From Nitrospira sp. KM1 (GTDB taxonomy: Bacteria > Nitrospirota > Nitrospiria > Nitrospirales > Nitrospiraceae), in assembly GCF_011405515.1 (NCBI RefSeq), contig NZ_AP022671.1:1550001-1614000 (forward strand): 64,000 nucleotides of DNA, read 5' to 3'. Positions 17,695-26,048 of the stretch are shown here, in pieces. The notes under the pieces are model-generated. The model worked only from the letters and a program-made list of their open reading frames with translations. It was not told the DNA's origin and did no database searches. The translations under genes and the position numbers were made by a program. Each line of letters opens with the position of its first letter. Position 1 is the stretch's first letter.

Positions 17695-18993
17695 TCAAAT
17701 ATTCTTGGCGCGGTATGTCAGCATCCGCGGCTGCGTGTATTCGTCCAATATCGTGCGTGCGCTCTCTCGTTCACGGTCATTCCCCAACGTCGCGAGGTAT
17801 TTATCTTTTAATGCCGGTTCGGGCGCTGGAATCAAGGTATAACTCAACACCGCCTCAACCAATGCTGGCGTACTCCCGGCCGGCATCGAAAATGAGAACG
17901 GGACCTTTCGAGTGTTTCCACCCTTGATGAACGGATCAGGAATCGGGCCGCGCAAAATCTTCTCGAATGGCAAGCCGAAATGCTTTGTCTCCGTGGCCAG
18001 CACCTTTCCGTTCCCATCCTTGACGGTTATCGCAAGGAAGAATTGTTTCAGCACCGGATCTCCGTCCGGAAAACTATGTGGAAGACTGCCGATCTTTACC
18101 AATGCGGTTCCTTCAAGTCCATTTCCGGATTTCGCCGTCTCGATATCGATGCGGGGCATCCATTCGGCCTGAAGATTCCGATTCTTCAATAACGTGCCTG
18201 GAATGACCACGCCTCGAAACCAATGGCGCCCGATCGAACGGGTCATGGCGCCGCGTTTCGAGGTGGAACTTCCCGTCGAGGGTTCCATATGACAATCCTG
18301 ACAGATCGTTCCTTGTAAGATTTCCCCCGGTAACTCCTTCTGTGTGACATCCTTTACTTTGTCAAAATGACAGGAGGCGCAATAGTTGGCTCCTCGAAAC
18401 AACGAGGACTGCGCGGCCGGATGGACAAGATTCTCTTCGGGATCGGCATATGGTCCCTGCATGGTCTTTCCAGGCTCGATCTTGAATGTCGGTGGAGGCG
18501 CACCGGCGCTCTCGACGGATTTAATGAGGTGGCAAGAGGCGCACCCGATGCCTTCGACCTGCGGCTTACCCGCAAGAATCTGCCCGGTGATCTTTTCAGC
18601 GTACTGTGGAAATACGGTGGTGGACGGGACGTGGCAGGAAAGGCAGCGTTGTTGTTCGTCAGCTGTGGGAGCGGTCTGCATCCATACGCCGAGCACCGTT
18701 TTAAAAACTGGAGATTCGAGGGACGTACCGTGAAGCAGCGCCGCATCGACGCGCCCGAAGGTTTTTAAATCGGGCGTTTGCTCCCGAGCTCCTTTCCATT
18801 CTTCGTAGTGGCGGTCGTGGCATTGCTTGCAGTCTTCCGATCGAATGAACACCTTCTCAATGTCGTCCACCCAGGCAGGCGGGGATGACTCCTCGGCTTT
18901 CTGCGCGGTAGCCTGATCGTGATACATCACGTGGCCCACCACCGCCGCCGCCACGAGCAGCCCGACGAACATCCACCGGTGTATCTGACGCAT
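17695..18993 (-). CDS. Pentaheme c-type cytochrome (c554-like family), paralog 2
   Basis: This 432-residue protein starts with a signal or anchor (MFVGLLVAAAVVGHVMYHDQ) and has five heme sites: CKQCH, CLSCH, CASCH, CASCH and CQDCH. Spacing and flanking residues (CKQCHDRHYEEW, CASCHLIKSV, CQDCHMEP) match those of the downstream gene, so the two are tandem duplicates. Both keep a long beta-rich tail. Both are translated from the same operon as an NxrC-like heme-b protein and a PDZ protein, pointing to a multi-component periplasmic electron pathway. Confidence 0.85.
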   Translation of the reverse strand: MRQIHRWMFVGLLVAAAVVGHVMYHDQATAQKAEESSPPAWVDDIEKVFIRSEDCKQCHDRHYEEWKGAREQTPDLKTFGRVDAALLHGTSLESPVFKTVLGVWMQTAPTADEQQRCLSCHVPSTTVFPQYAEKITGQILAGKPQVEGIGCASCHLIKSVESAGAPPPTFKIEPGKTMQGPYADPEENLVHPAAQSSLFRGANYCASCHFDKVKDVTQKELPGEILQGTICQDCHMEPSTGSSTSKRGAMTRSIGRHWFRGVVIPGTLLKNRNLQAEWMPRIDIETAKSGNGLEGTALVKIGSLPHSFPDGDPVLKQFFLAITVKDGNGKVLATETKHFGLPFEKILRGPIPDPFIKGGNTRKVPFSFSMPAGSTPALVEAVLSYTLIPAPEPALKDKYLATLGNDRERESARTILDEYTQPRMLTYRAKNI

Positions 18994-19005
18994 GAGCTGA
19001 AGTCC

Positions 19006-19470
19006 CTAGTCCCGCTTGCATCCGACAAAATGAAAATTCACGCCCCATCCCACTGGATCGCCGGGATCTGCCGGTTCGTAAGTCCCGACCGTGAAATTGC
19101 ATTCTCTCATGGCCTTCTTGATTGCACGACCGAAATCCACCATGGTTCTGATTTCGGTCTTGTCGACTTCTTTAATCACCGATCGGACTTTGATTCCTGC
19201 ATAATCGGCACGGGAGTTTCCGATTACTTCGAAGACGGCGACACCTTGCGGCCGCTGCAGCTTGAGCTCCTTTTGAATTTCTTCATCGACGTCCCCTACC
19301 ACCACGCCGAATTCCTCTCCCAATTGCGCGGCCTCATCGAGCGTCATCGGGGTGTCGTCCTGTGCATAGATGGCAACGAAATACCCCTGGATCGCGGCAC
19401 TGGTCGCTAAAACCATCAGCCATAGAAAAAAGGCCCTTCGAATCTGAAGGGCCTTGTCGAAGATATTCAT
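19006..19470 (-). CDS. Membrane-anchored PDZ-domain protein
   Basis: This 154-residue protein has a basic N-terminus (KALQIRR) followed by a hydrophobic segment (AFFLWLMVLATSAAIQGYFV) and a PDZ domain (QRPQGVAVFEVIGNSRADYA, then GIKVRSVIKEVDKTEIRTM). It is probably periplasmic and acts as an adaptor for the two pentaheme cytochromes encoded 12 bases downstream. The start is unsure: the ATG at 19470 has no ribosome site, and a terminator-like hairpin (19430-19455) lies inside its first codons. An ATG at 19416 (MVLATSAAIQG) is the alternative. Cysteines at NFTV-preceding and C-terminal positions could pair. Confidence 0.7.
   Translation of the reverse strand: MNIFDKALQIRRAFFLWLMVLATSAAIQGYFVAIYAQDDTPMTLDEAAQLGEEFGVVVGDVDEEIQKELKLQRPQGVAVFEVIGNSRADYAGIKVRSVIKEVDKTEIRTMVDFGRAIKKAMRECNFTVGTYEPADPGDPVGWGVNFHFVGCKRD
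19430..19455 (-). terminator. Terminator-like hairpin inside the 5' coding region of the PDZ gene
   Basis: Read on the minus strand, a 10-base perfect stem (AAGGCCCTTC pairing GAAGGGCCTT) with a six-base loop is followed at once by TTTTTTCTATG. This has the form of an intrinsic terminator. It lies 46 bases after the NxrC-like gene and within the first 15 codons of the PDZ frame. It may partly end transcription from upstream, or act as an attenuator for the cytochrome genes. Confidence 0.55.
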
Positions 19471-19524
19471 GTGCGTCGTCTGCGCATATTCCGATGGTGG
19501 TCTATCATGATCCCCGTTCGATGG

Positions 19525-20358
19525 TCACAGTTTTTTGGCGACCGGATCGATCGACAACTGAAACCATGGCGCCACGGCTTTCTGCCCGTTTCGTTCCTTG
19601 TTTTCGCCGTTCCAGACTGCAAAGGAAATCGTCTGCACTCTTCCCGGAATCAGCTTTGCCTCATTCTCCTGCTCCTCACCGACCAGGGGACGTCGCATGA
19701 CCACGCGCCACACCCCATCCTTCCAGGTCGCTTTGCCTTGTACACGCCCCTGTTTCTCCTTCGTGGTCAAGGTGCTGAATCCACCTCCAATCAAGTCCTC
19801 CACGGAAGAAATGCGTCGAGGGATTACTTCGAAGGTCCGGACGCCCTCCCGTTGCTTCTCGGAACTTCGGGCCGCGCGGCGATCGATGTCGCTTTGCCAG
19901 TCGGCTTTCCAGTGCCAGATATTGATGTAATGATCCAGCTGTCCCATGCAGAAAAACGCGGGAGCGTCGCCAAGCGGAAGCCCGATTGCAACTCCATCCC
20001 TAAACGTACCAGGCGTCAGCCGATCGTTTTTCGTGTTGTCCTGCCACTCGAGCAAAAAGGCGATATCGGTTCCGTCGTGGAGCGCACGCACGGTCAACGC
20101 ACGGGCCGTCGGTTCCGGCCATACAGGCCGGGTAATGATCTGTCCGCTCAGAGGAAGAGTCATTGGAGTCACTTTGATCCATGCGGCGTCATCCGGAGCC
20201 GACGGCAGGGAACCGTCCACAAGCTGGGCCCGGATAATCATGCCCTCGGAACTGACCAGAGGAATACCGAGCCCACCAAGGATTCCTGCGGTGACCAAGA
20301 TAAGGGAGAACAGAACGAGAAGCGGACGGGACGCAGTCTTCGTCGTCTTGCTCGCCAT
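19525..20358 (-). CDS. NxrC-like heme-b (ethylbenzene dehydrogenase gamma-related) protein
   Basis: This 277-residue exported protein has a signal segment (RPLLVLFSLILVTAGILGGL) and a domain shared with the NxrC gene at 26049. Both have LPLSGQ(I/L)IT-P near the start, a CMGQ motif followed by NIW-W--(D/E)WQ, then SSVEDL---GFSTLTT, and near the end W-VV--R. In ethylbenzene dehydrogenase a Met and a Lys bind the heme b. Here the Met of CMGQ is kept, but the C-terminal position that reads VVVKR in NxrC reads VVMRR. The ATG at 20358 has an AAAGGA site. The frame runs open further upstream but that part does not resemble the family. Confidence 0.75.
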   Translation of the reverse strand: MASKTTKTASRPLLVLFSLILVTAGILGGLGIPLVSSEGMIIRAQLVDGSLPSAPDDAAWIKVTPMTLPLSGQIITRPVWPEPTARALTVRALHDGTDIAFLLEWQDNTKNDRLTPGTFRDGVAIGLPLGDAPAFFCMGQLDHYINIWHWKADWQSDIDRRAARSSEKQREGVRTFEVIPRRISSVEDLIGGGFSTLTTKEKQGRVQGKATWKDGVWRVVMRRPLVGEEQENEAKLIPGRVQTISFAVWNGENKERNGQKAVAPWFQLSIDPVAKKL

Positions 20359-20443
20359 ACTGAATCCTTTGCCGACCGACGCGACCGGAACGAATGTCAC
20401 AATACCATACACCCGCATCGGCCGATTGGACGGAACGAGGCGG

Positions 20444-21724
20444 TCATGAAAGCTTGACCCGCCGAATTTTATTCTCGCCGCGTTCGCAGATGTACAAATG
20501 GCCTTGCGAGTCCAAAGCCAATCCGACTGGCGAATTGACCACGGCATCCACGGCCAGGAGTCCGTCTCCATGCTTGAGAGAACCCGCAGACTCCTTGGCG
20601 ACGAATCGGGCTGCACCGCACCCGCCCATATTCTTGTCTTCGTAGCCGCTGTCACCGTTGCCGGCAACCGTACTGATCAGGCCGGTCATGGCGTCCACTT
20701 TTCGTACACGGTGATTCATTGTATCGGAGATATACAAATTATCCTGCGCGTCGAACACAACAGCTTCGGGGGCATGCAGCATGACGCGCGTGGCAAGCTT
20801 GTCGTCGCCGTCATACCCGTACCGACACACCCCTGCAACGGTAGAAATGATGCCGGTGGCGCGGTCGACTCTTCGTACGCGATTGCTACCCTTGTCGACC
20901 ATGGTGACATTGCCCTTTCCGTCCACGGCAATCCCCACCACATCGTACAATCGAGCTTCAAGGGCCGGTTTTCCGTCATCAAGATACATCGAAAGATCCA
21001 TGCCGTCCGAACACACGGGCATCAGCCACCCGTGATCGTCACTGAAATCGATTCCGATCGCGTCCCCGGACAGGACCACCAGATTTCTGGCGACCAACGG
21101 CTGTTCGCGGGCATCGTCCTCGGCTGTCCAATGCCCTGCGATGGTGGTCACTTGACCCGTGCGCGGGTCGAAGCGACGAATTCGGTGAGCCTGCGTGTCT
21201 GCAATGTACATGACATCTTCGCTGTCGAAGGCCATGGCCGCCGGCCACGTCAGATTGACCTCAAGCGCCGGCCCGTCGCCGTTGAATCCATGTTGGCCGG
21301 TCCCCACCACCGTCGTGATAATCCCGGTTTGATGATCGATTTTTCGGATCCGGTTGCTGCCTGAATCGCAGATGTAAAGATCGTTGCGCGAATCGAATGC
21401 GACATCAAGCGGAAGGTAGAGACCCGCCTCCCCACACGGACCTTCGTCGCCGCTGTAGCATGTCTCACCAATGCCGGCAAAGTTATGGAGGGTTCCTTCC
21501 ACAAGACTGACGCGCCGGATGCGGTCTGACCCGGATTCGGCAAAATAGAGCCAGCGCTCGTGATTGTCGAGGGCAGCGTGGTGCGGAAGAGGAATGCCGG
21601 CCTTGACCGCCCGTTTGCCGTCACCGGTGCTGCGCGCTTTGCCGTTGCCGGCAAACGTCTCAATATAACCGCTCGCGAGTTGTACGTCCGTTTCCATATT
21701 ATGAAGATCGAGTCGGTTCGTCAC
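20444..21724 (-). CDS. NHL-repeat beta-propeller protein
   Basis: This 426-residue protein consists of NHL repeats. Blades such as [39 protein letters not shown] and [20 protein letters not shown] recur about six times. There is no obvious signal peptide. The GTG start at 21724 overlaps the TGA of tatA in a GTGA arrangement, which suggests coupled translation; an ATG at 21697 is an alternative. Six-bladed NHL propellers bind protein or ligand. In this operon it may bring together redox or export components. The exact role is unknown. Confidence 0.8.
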   Translation of the reverse strand: MTNRLDLHNMETDVQLASGYIETFAGNGKARSTGDGKRAVKAGIPLPHHAALDNHERWLYFAESGSDRIRRVSLVEGTLHNFAGIGETCYSGDEGPCGEAGLYLPLDVAFDSRNDLYICDSGSNRIRKIDHQTGIITTVVGTGQHGFNGDGPALEVNLTWPAAMAFDSEDVMYIADTQAHRIRRFDPRTGQVTTIAGHWTAEDDAREQPLVARNLVVLSGDAIGIDFSDDHGWLMPVCSDGMDLSMYLDDGKPALEARLYDVVGIAVDGKGNVTMVDKGSNRVRRVDRATGIISTVAGVCRYGYDGDDKLATRVMLHAPEAVVFDAQDNLYISDTMNHRVRKVDAMTGLISTVAGNGDSGYEDKNMGGCGAARFVAKESAGSLKHGDGLLAVDAVVNSPVGLALDSQGHLYICERGENKIRRVKLS

Positions 21725-21993
21725 GCGTGCGGAACCGGTTGAGCCGCCGGCTGTTCCACCACCGAAGCCGACTGGGACGGCGTGCCGGGAATGGCCTGTG
21801 GCGGCGCTGAGGCCTGCTGTTGAGCGGCCTGCGCTTCCGCCTCGATGGCATCGGCTTCATGCACGGACTTTTTAAAACCCTTGATCGCCTTCCCAAGTCC
21901 TTCTCCAAGCTGCGGAAGTTTTCCGGCGCCGAAGATGACCAGCACGATAAAGAGGATGAGGATCAACTCTGTAAAACCAAGACTCCCAAACAT
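21721..21993 (-). CDS. tatA: Twin-arginine translocase subunit TatA
   Basis: This 90-residue protein starts [20 protein letters not shown], then the conserved [20 protein letters not shown] hinge and amphipathic helix, followed by a Pro/Ala-rich tail. TatA forms the pore of the Tat pathway, which exports folded, cofactor-bearing proteins. A GGAGGAAC site precedes the ATG. No tatB or tatC is nearby. Its place between a TPR protein and an NHL protein in a heme-protein operon suggests a dedicated extra TatA copy. Confidence 0.92.
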   Translation of the reverse strand: MFGSLGFTELILILFIVLVIFGAGKLPQLGEGLGKAIKGFKKSVHEADAIEAEAQAAQQQASAPPQAIPGTPSQSASVVEQPAAQPVPHA

Positions 21994-22017
21994 GGCGTGT
22001 TCCTCCGTGTGGGTAAA

Positions 22018-22824
22018 TCAGGATCCGATGTGATCTTTGTTCCGCTTGGCAAACCGCTCCTTGAGACGTTGACGCGCCTGCTCAGCCTGTTCGAACATCT
22101 TACATTTGTCGTATACGCTGATCAGGTTGTAATACGCCAACGGTTCGTCGGGATTCTGCTCGACGGCATCTTCCATCACTTTGATCGCCAGATCCGTTTT
22201 CTTATGATTGAGCGCAAGTTCCATGAGCTTGAAGCTTGCCTCGAGATGCTTGGAGTCCAACTCCAGCGTCCGGAGGTAGCATTGAATCGCCACGTCGATA
22301 GTGTTGTAATCCGACACTTGCGGGTTATCGAGTTCGACGTAGACGCCTGCCAAATTGTACCACGCGATCGGGTCTTCCGGGGTGATCTCCACGAGCCGTT
22401 CGTAGTATCCCTTGGCTTCCATGAATTGTTTCTTTTCGGCGTACAGGCGACCGAGATTGAAGAGCGCCAGCACGTCGTACTGGAAGACATCCAAGGCATG
22501 CCTGAATTCCGCCTCGGCTTCGTCCGCCATATTCTTCGTGGCATAGATCGTTCCGAGATTGGAATAGTACATCGCAAGCGAGCGGTTCATTTCCGAGCGC
22601 AACCCTTCCGCCATTTCGATGGATTTCTTCACCTCGACCAATGCGTCGTCCAACCGACCTTTGCTGAAGTACAGCTCTCCGAGCCGACATCGGGCCTGAA
22701 AATCATCAGGCTCGGTCGACAGCAGCTTTTCGATCTCCGCGATCTCTTCATCCGGTGCCAACGGTTGGTCACCCGGATCTACTGCGGCATGGGTCGGTTC
22801 TGAAGGAACAGACGATTCATTCAT
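22018..22824 (-). CDS. TPR-repeat protein
   Basis: This 268-residue protein has about five tetratricopeptide repeats (ARCRLGELYFSKGRLDDALV, YYSNLGTIYATKNMADEAEA, ALFNLGRLYAEKKQFMEAKG, AWYNLAGVYVEL). There is no signal peptide or membrane segment, so it probably acts in the cytoplasm as a scaffold. The start at 22824 (MNESSVPSEP) follows AAAGGTG; a longer frame to 22842 is less likely. It sits 24 bases before tatA in the same operon and may help assemble or escort exported redox proteins. Confidence 0.8.
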   Translation of the reverse strand: MNESSVPSEPTHAAVDPGDQPLAPDEEIAEIEKLLSTEPDDFQARCRLGELYFSKGRLDDALVEVKKSIEMAEGLRSEMNRSLAMYYSNLGTIYATKNMADEAEAEFRHALDVFQYDVLALFNLGRLYAEKKQFMEAKGYYERLVEITPEDPIAWYNLAGVYVELDNPQVSDYNTIDVAIQCYLRTLELDSKHLEASFKLMELALNHKKTDLAIKVMEDAVEQNPDEPLAYYNLISVYDKCKMFEQAEQARQRLKERFAKRNKDHIGS

Positions 22825-22856
22825 GACAAAACACCTTTGCAAGAAAGTGGTACGCG

Positions 22857-23978
22857 TTATACATGTCCCCCAACCAATGATTCGGGTGTCCCTACGACCG
22901 GAGTCTGCCTCGCGGAAACAGAATTGAGGACATGCCGACGATAGCGATCCATGGTCAGCAACATGACCCCTAACACAACCATGAGCGTCAGATTGGAGTA
23001 CAGCAGGGCATATCCCGCAATGAACATCAGCCCCAGACCGTACCCTGCCAGTCGCCCCATCGTGAGCAGTTTAATGACCGTGTATGACCAACAGATCAGT
23101 CCCGCCATATAGAGCGCAAACGGAAGATAGAATGTGTAGCCCATTCCAAATTGAAAGATCCATCCGATGCCGTCCGCTCCCTTCCGGATATTGGTGGCCA
23201 ATGCAGGATCATAGCGATTCAGCAAGAAATCCAGGAAGAACAGGGCGGAAAAAATCACTCCGGCGGAACCCCAAAACCAAATGGCCCGTGTGCGTTGTCG
23301 CTGATTTCTTGAACGGAATGAGACGCCGCGTCCGTAGGCCCAAAAAACCAGGATGCTCGCCAACACCATCAGCGCTTCTCCGCCTCGATGCGCCTCGTAG
23401 ACCAGAGGTGGCGCGGCAACGCTTCCCGAAAAACTGTAAAAGGTCGAGACGATCTGATAATACAGCCATCCGGAAATCCCCAGCAGATATGTCACTCCCA
23501 ACAGCCGCTGAGCCCGATCATGATGCATCGACAGATATTCGCTCATTAATAACACGACCGAGCACAGTGCCACGGTGTTGTAGATCGCGGAGCCCAGCAT
23601 GGTCGGCGGCACGAAGAGAAATCCGATCGTCAGCAGCAATAGCAGCGAAATGCAGGGAATGATCAATCGGTTGAGTCCGGTCCACCCGCGGCTACCGAGC
23701 CTGTTGATCATCCCGACGCCCAGACCTAGAAAAAGAAGAATGGCGACCGCATTCAGCAGCCATTGTCCAATTTCTGTCAACGCCGTAAAGGTCGGAATGA
23801 TCCATTGGTGGTCGGCCGCCAGCTTGCTCAGGTGCATGCCAAGACGGGACACCAATCGATAGAGAATCAGCTCCAAAAAGGCGACCAAGAGGACGAGCTT
23901 GATCGTATATTGGAACAACAGCGGTTGATCGCTCAGCTTGCCGGTCAACCGATCCGCTGTCGCAACCAGTGTGGACAC
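22857..23978 (-). CDS. Polytopic membrane protein, unknown
   Basis: This 373-residue protein has about nine or ten hydrophobic segments, for example YTIKLVLLVAFLELILYRLV, WLLNAVAILLFLGLGVGMIN and LIIPCISLLLLLTIGFLFVP. Conserved-looking polar residues within membranes (EYLSMHHDR, YEAHRGGEALMVLA) could bind heme or quinone, but no known signature is visible. The GTG start at 23978 has a strong GGAGG site. It is the only large membrane protein in the nine-gene operon and would be the natural membrane anchor or quinone site. I do not recognise the family. Confidence 0.75.
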   Translation of the reverse strand: MSTLVATADRLTGKLSDQPLLFQYTIKLVLLVAFLELILYRLVSRLGMHLSKLAADHQWIIPTFTALTEIGQWLLNAVAILLFLGLGVGMINRLGSRGWTGLNRLIIPCISLLLLLTIGFLFVPPTMLGSAIYNTVALCSVVLLMSEYLSMHHDRAQRLLGVTYLLGISGWLYYQIVSTFYSFSGSVAAPPLVYEAHRGGEALMVLASILVFWAYGRGVSFRSRNQRQRTRAIWFWGSAGVIFSALFFLDFLLNRYDPALATNIRKGADGIGWIFQFGMGYTFYLPFALYMAGLICWSYTVIKLLTMGRLAGYGLGLMFIAGYALLYSNLTLMVVLGVMLLTMDRYRRHVLNSVSARQTPVVGTPESLVGGHV

Positions 23979-24043
23979 GTTGTATCCTCCGTATGACTCC
24001 GGCGTCCGCGGCGCGATGCCTTAGTGCTCGACGATGGTCATGT

Positions 24044-25825
24044 TCAGGTGCGGGCAGCCGGCAAGACGCGGCCCTCTTCCGCCTTCGCCCGTGCGATGTA
24101 GAGCAACCCATCCGCCATCGAGTAATTGAACGGAAGTTCGCACACCACACCGCTGACCTTTTCATAGACGTGCTGATACAGGCGTTCCGCCTGATCCGGC
24201 GTCATGCCGTCCTGAACCTCATAAAAAAATCCCAGACTCAGGTCCTCGGCCGACGGCCGCATGATTCGACGGATTCCATAGCCGCCGGGATCGCTCATGA
24301 TCGGAGCTTCTTTTTCCAGATCAAACAAACACGGCTGACAGGAGAACCCATAGGATTCGTGCAGCTTCTTGTTGTCGACAATGAAATTCATCGTCTCCAG
24401 CGCTTCTTCCTCTTTTTCGGTGGGGAAGCCGACGATGATGTAGCAATGGACGGCGATTCCGAGGTCGATGCAGTCATTCGTGATTCGCCGTACCCATTCC
24501 TGCTGAATACCCTTCTTCATGAAATCCATGATGCGCTGATTGAAGGATTCGAGACCGAAAACGATCTTGAGACACCCGGCGTCCCGCATTGAGGCCAAGA
24601 GTTCCCGGCTCAGATGCTTTTCAAAACGCATCTCGCAGGTCCACTTGATGTCGAGATGTCGGTCGACCATCTGCTGACAGAGTCGCTTGGTTGGCGACAA
24701 CGCGAAACATTCGTCGGTGAAGAAAAAGCTTCGGACTCCGTACCGCTGCTTCAGCCACTCCAATTCTTCGATGGTACGGCCCGGATCCTTTTGCCTGAAG
24801 TTCTGGTGATCGAGTGTAAGGGCGCAAAACGCGCAATCTTTGTAGTAGCAGCCCCGAGAGAACTGGACCGGAAGAACGGGCTCGGGCGAGAGATACCGAC
24901 CTAGAGGAAATCCGTCATAGTTGGGTGCGGGCAGCTGGTTGATATTTTCCGAATAGAACGGCTGATTGACGTGAATTTTCCCGTTTTGGCGATAAATCAG
25001 GTTTGGAACCTTACTGAAGTCTTTCTTTCCGGCCATCTGGTTGACCAGTTCGAGCAGAGCGGTTTCTCCTTCAAAGACCACGATATCGTCTGTCAAATCG
25101 AACAAGCTCGGACAACGTCGGATGTTATCAACCAATCGCGTGAAGATACTTCCGCCGATCGTCAGATGGATATCGGGAGCCGTTTCTTTGATCAGCCGGC
25201 ACAGAGTCAGTCCGGGTATGATCTGAGACGTGGCGGTAATGGAAACGCCGATCAGCTCAGGATGATCCTGAAGGATCGATCCAAGAAACCGTTCGCGAAA
25301 CAATTTGATATAGGGATTCTGCTGTTCGTCGCGAATGACCTTCATGAGGTCTTTGGACGAATAGATAGAATACGTGCTGAATTGGTTGTCGACGACGGTT
25401 AGCCGGGTCGGAAAATAAATCGTGGAAATGACTTCCAGCCATTTATCGATCAGAAACAAACTTTCGCGGTACGCCTCCATGTCGTAGAAGCCCTCACCCC
25501 GAAGTGTTTCCTTGGCCGGCTCGATACGATCGATCAGATATGGAAACCGATCCAGAGATTCGCCAACACGTGCCAAGTGTTCAGCGCTGCCCGGACCGGT
25601 TTCACCTGCCCGGCTGCGTTCGAGGCGTCTCTGTGCGTCGACCAACTCCTGGAAGAGATCAACCCCATATGACTTGGTGACGACATGGTCCAAGAGTTCG
25701 ATGCCCAGGTCACGCTGAGCCACATCGGTCACACCCCCCCGAGCAAGAAACCCTGTTAGTGAGGGCAGACTGAGATAGGGTTGAGAAGGGTGCCACGTCG
25801 GAGGAAACAGGAGAGACACTTTCAT
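24044..25825 (-). CDS. B12-binding-domain radical SAM protein
   Basis: This 593-residue enzyme has an N-terminal cobalamin-binding-like region (MKVSLLFPPTWHPSQPYLSL through GVSITATSQIIPGLTLCRLI), then a radical SAM core. The cluster motif is SRGCYYKDCAFC, a C-x4-C-x2-C spacing found in part of the B12-radical SAM group in place of CxxxCxxC. FFFTDECFALSP and IVFGLESFNQRIMDFMKKG follow as usual for the barrel. Such enzymes methylate or rearrange unactivated carbon, in lipids, cofactors or peptides. It is the first gene of the nine-gene operon, so its product may be a modified cofactor or peptide needed by the system. Confidence 0.85.
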   Translation of the reverse strand: MKVSLLFPPTWHPSQPYLSLPSLTGFLARGGVTDVAQRDLGIELLDHVVTKSYGVDLFQELVDAQRRLERSRAGETGPGSAEHLARVGESLDRFPYLIDRIEPAKETLRGEGFYDMEAYRESLFLIDKWLEVISTIYFPTRLTVVDNQFSTYSIYSSKDLMKVIRDEQQNPYIKLFRERFLGSILQDHPELIGVSITATSQIIPGLTLCRLIKETAPDIHLTIGGSIFTRLVDNIRRCPSLFDLTDDIVVFEGETALLELVNQMAGKKDFSKVPNLIYRQNGKIHVNQPFYSENINQLPAPNYDGFPLGRYLSPEPVLPVQFSRGCYYKDCAFCALTLDHQNFRQKDPGRTIEELEWLKQRYGVRSFFFTDECFALSPTKRLCQQMVDRHLDIKWTCEMRFEKHLSRELLASMRDAGCLKIVFGLESFNQRIMDFMKKGIQQEWVRRITNDCIDLGIAVHCYIIVGFPTEKEEEALETMNFIVDNKKLHESYGFSCQPCLFDLEKEAPIMSDPGGYGIRRIMRPSAEDLSLGFFYEVQDGMTPDQAERLYQHVYEKVSGVVCELPFNYSMADGLLYIARAKAEEGRVLPAART

Positions 25826-25884
25826 ACGGCAACTCTACCGAGTGAATTGAAAAATAAGATGAATTCTCGTAAGATATATCTAGT

Positions 25885-25914
25885 TTTATACACTCCTAAA
25901 CGCCACAATTGCAA
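25885..25914 (-). promoter_or_regulatory. Promoter of the nine-gene redox operon
   Basis: Minus-strand TTGCAA (25909-25914), an 18-base spacer and TATAAA (25885-25890) lie about 60 bases upstream of the radical SAM gene. The -10 matches consensus at five of six positions. The same TTGCAA-N18-TATAAT form occurs at 30126-30155 ahead of the HExxH gene. Confidence 0.65.
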
Positions 25915-25966
25915 CCCTAGATGCCTCTCAGAAGTTCGTTTCGGATCTTTTCAATCCAAAAAAGAA

Positions 25967-25993
25967 AAGCCCCAGTTCGATGAACTGGGGCTT
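25967..25993 (-). terminator. Rho-independent terminator of nxrC
   Basis: A 12-base perfect stem (AAGCCCCAGTTC with GAACTGGGGCTT) around a three-base loop is followed, reading leftwards, by TTTTCTTTTTTGG. It ends the nxrC transcript 56 bases past the stop codon. Confidence 0.9.
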
Positions 25994-26048
25994 CACTTTT
26001 GGTAGCCTTCAAACCTTTGGGGGTCGAAAGCAATTCTTCCAGGTTAGC

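Noticed and set aside
21820-22803. Plus-strand open frame of 327 codons
   Set aside because: Antisense to tatA and the TPR gene, both clearly real; the product is an unstructured mirror of the TPR coding strand.
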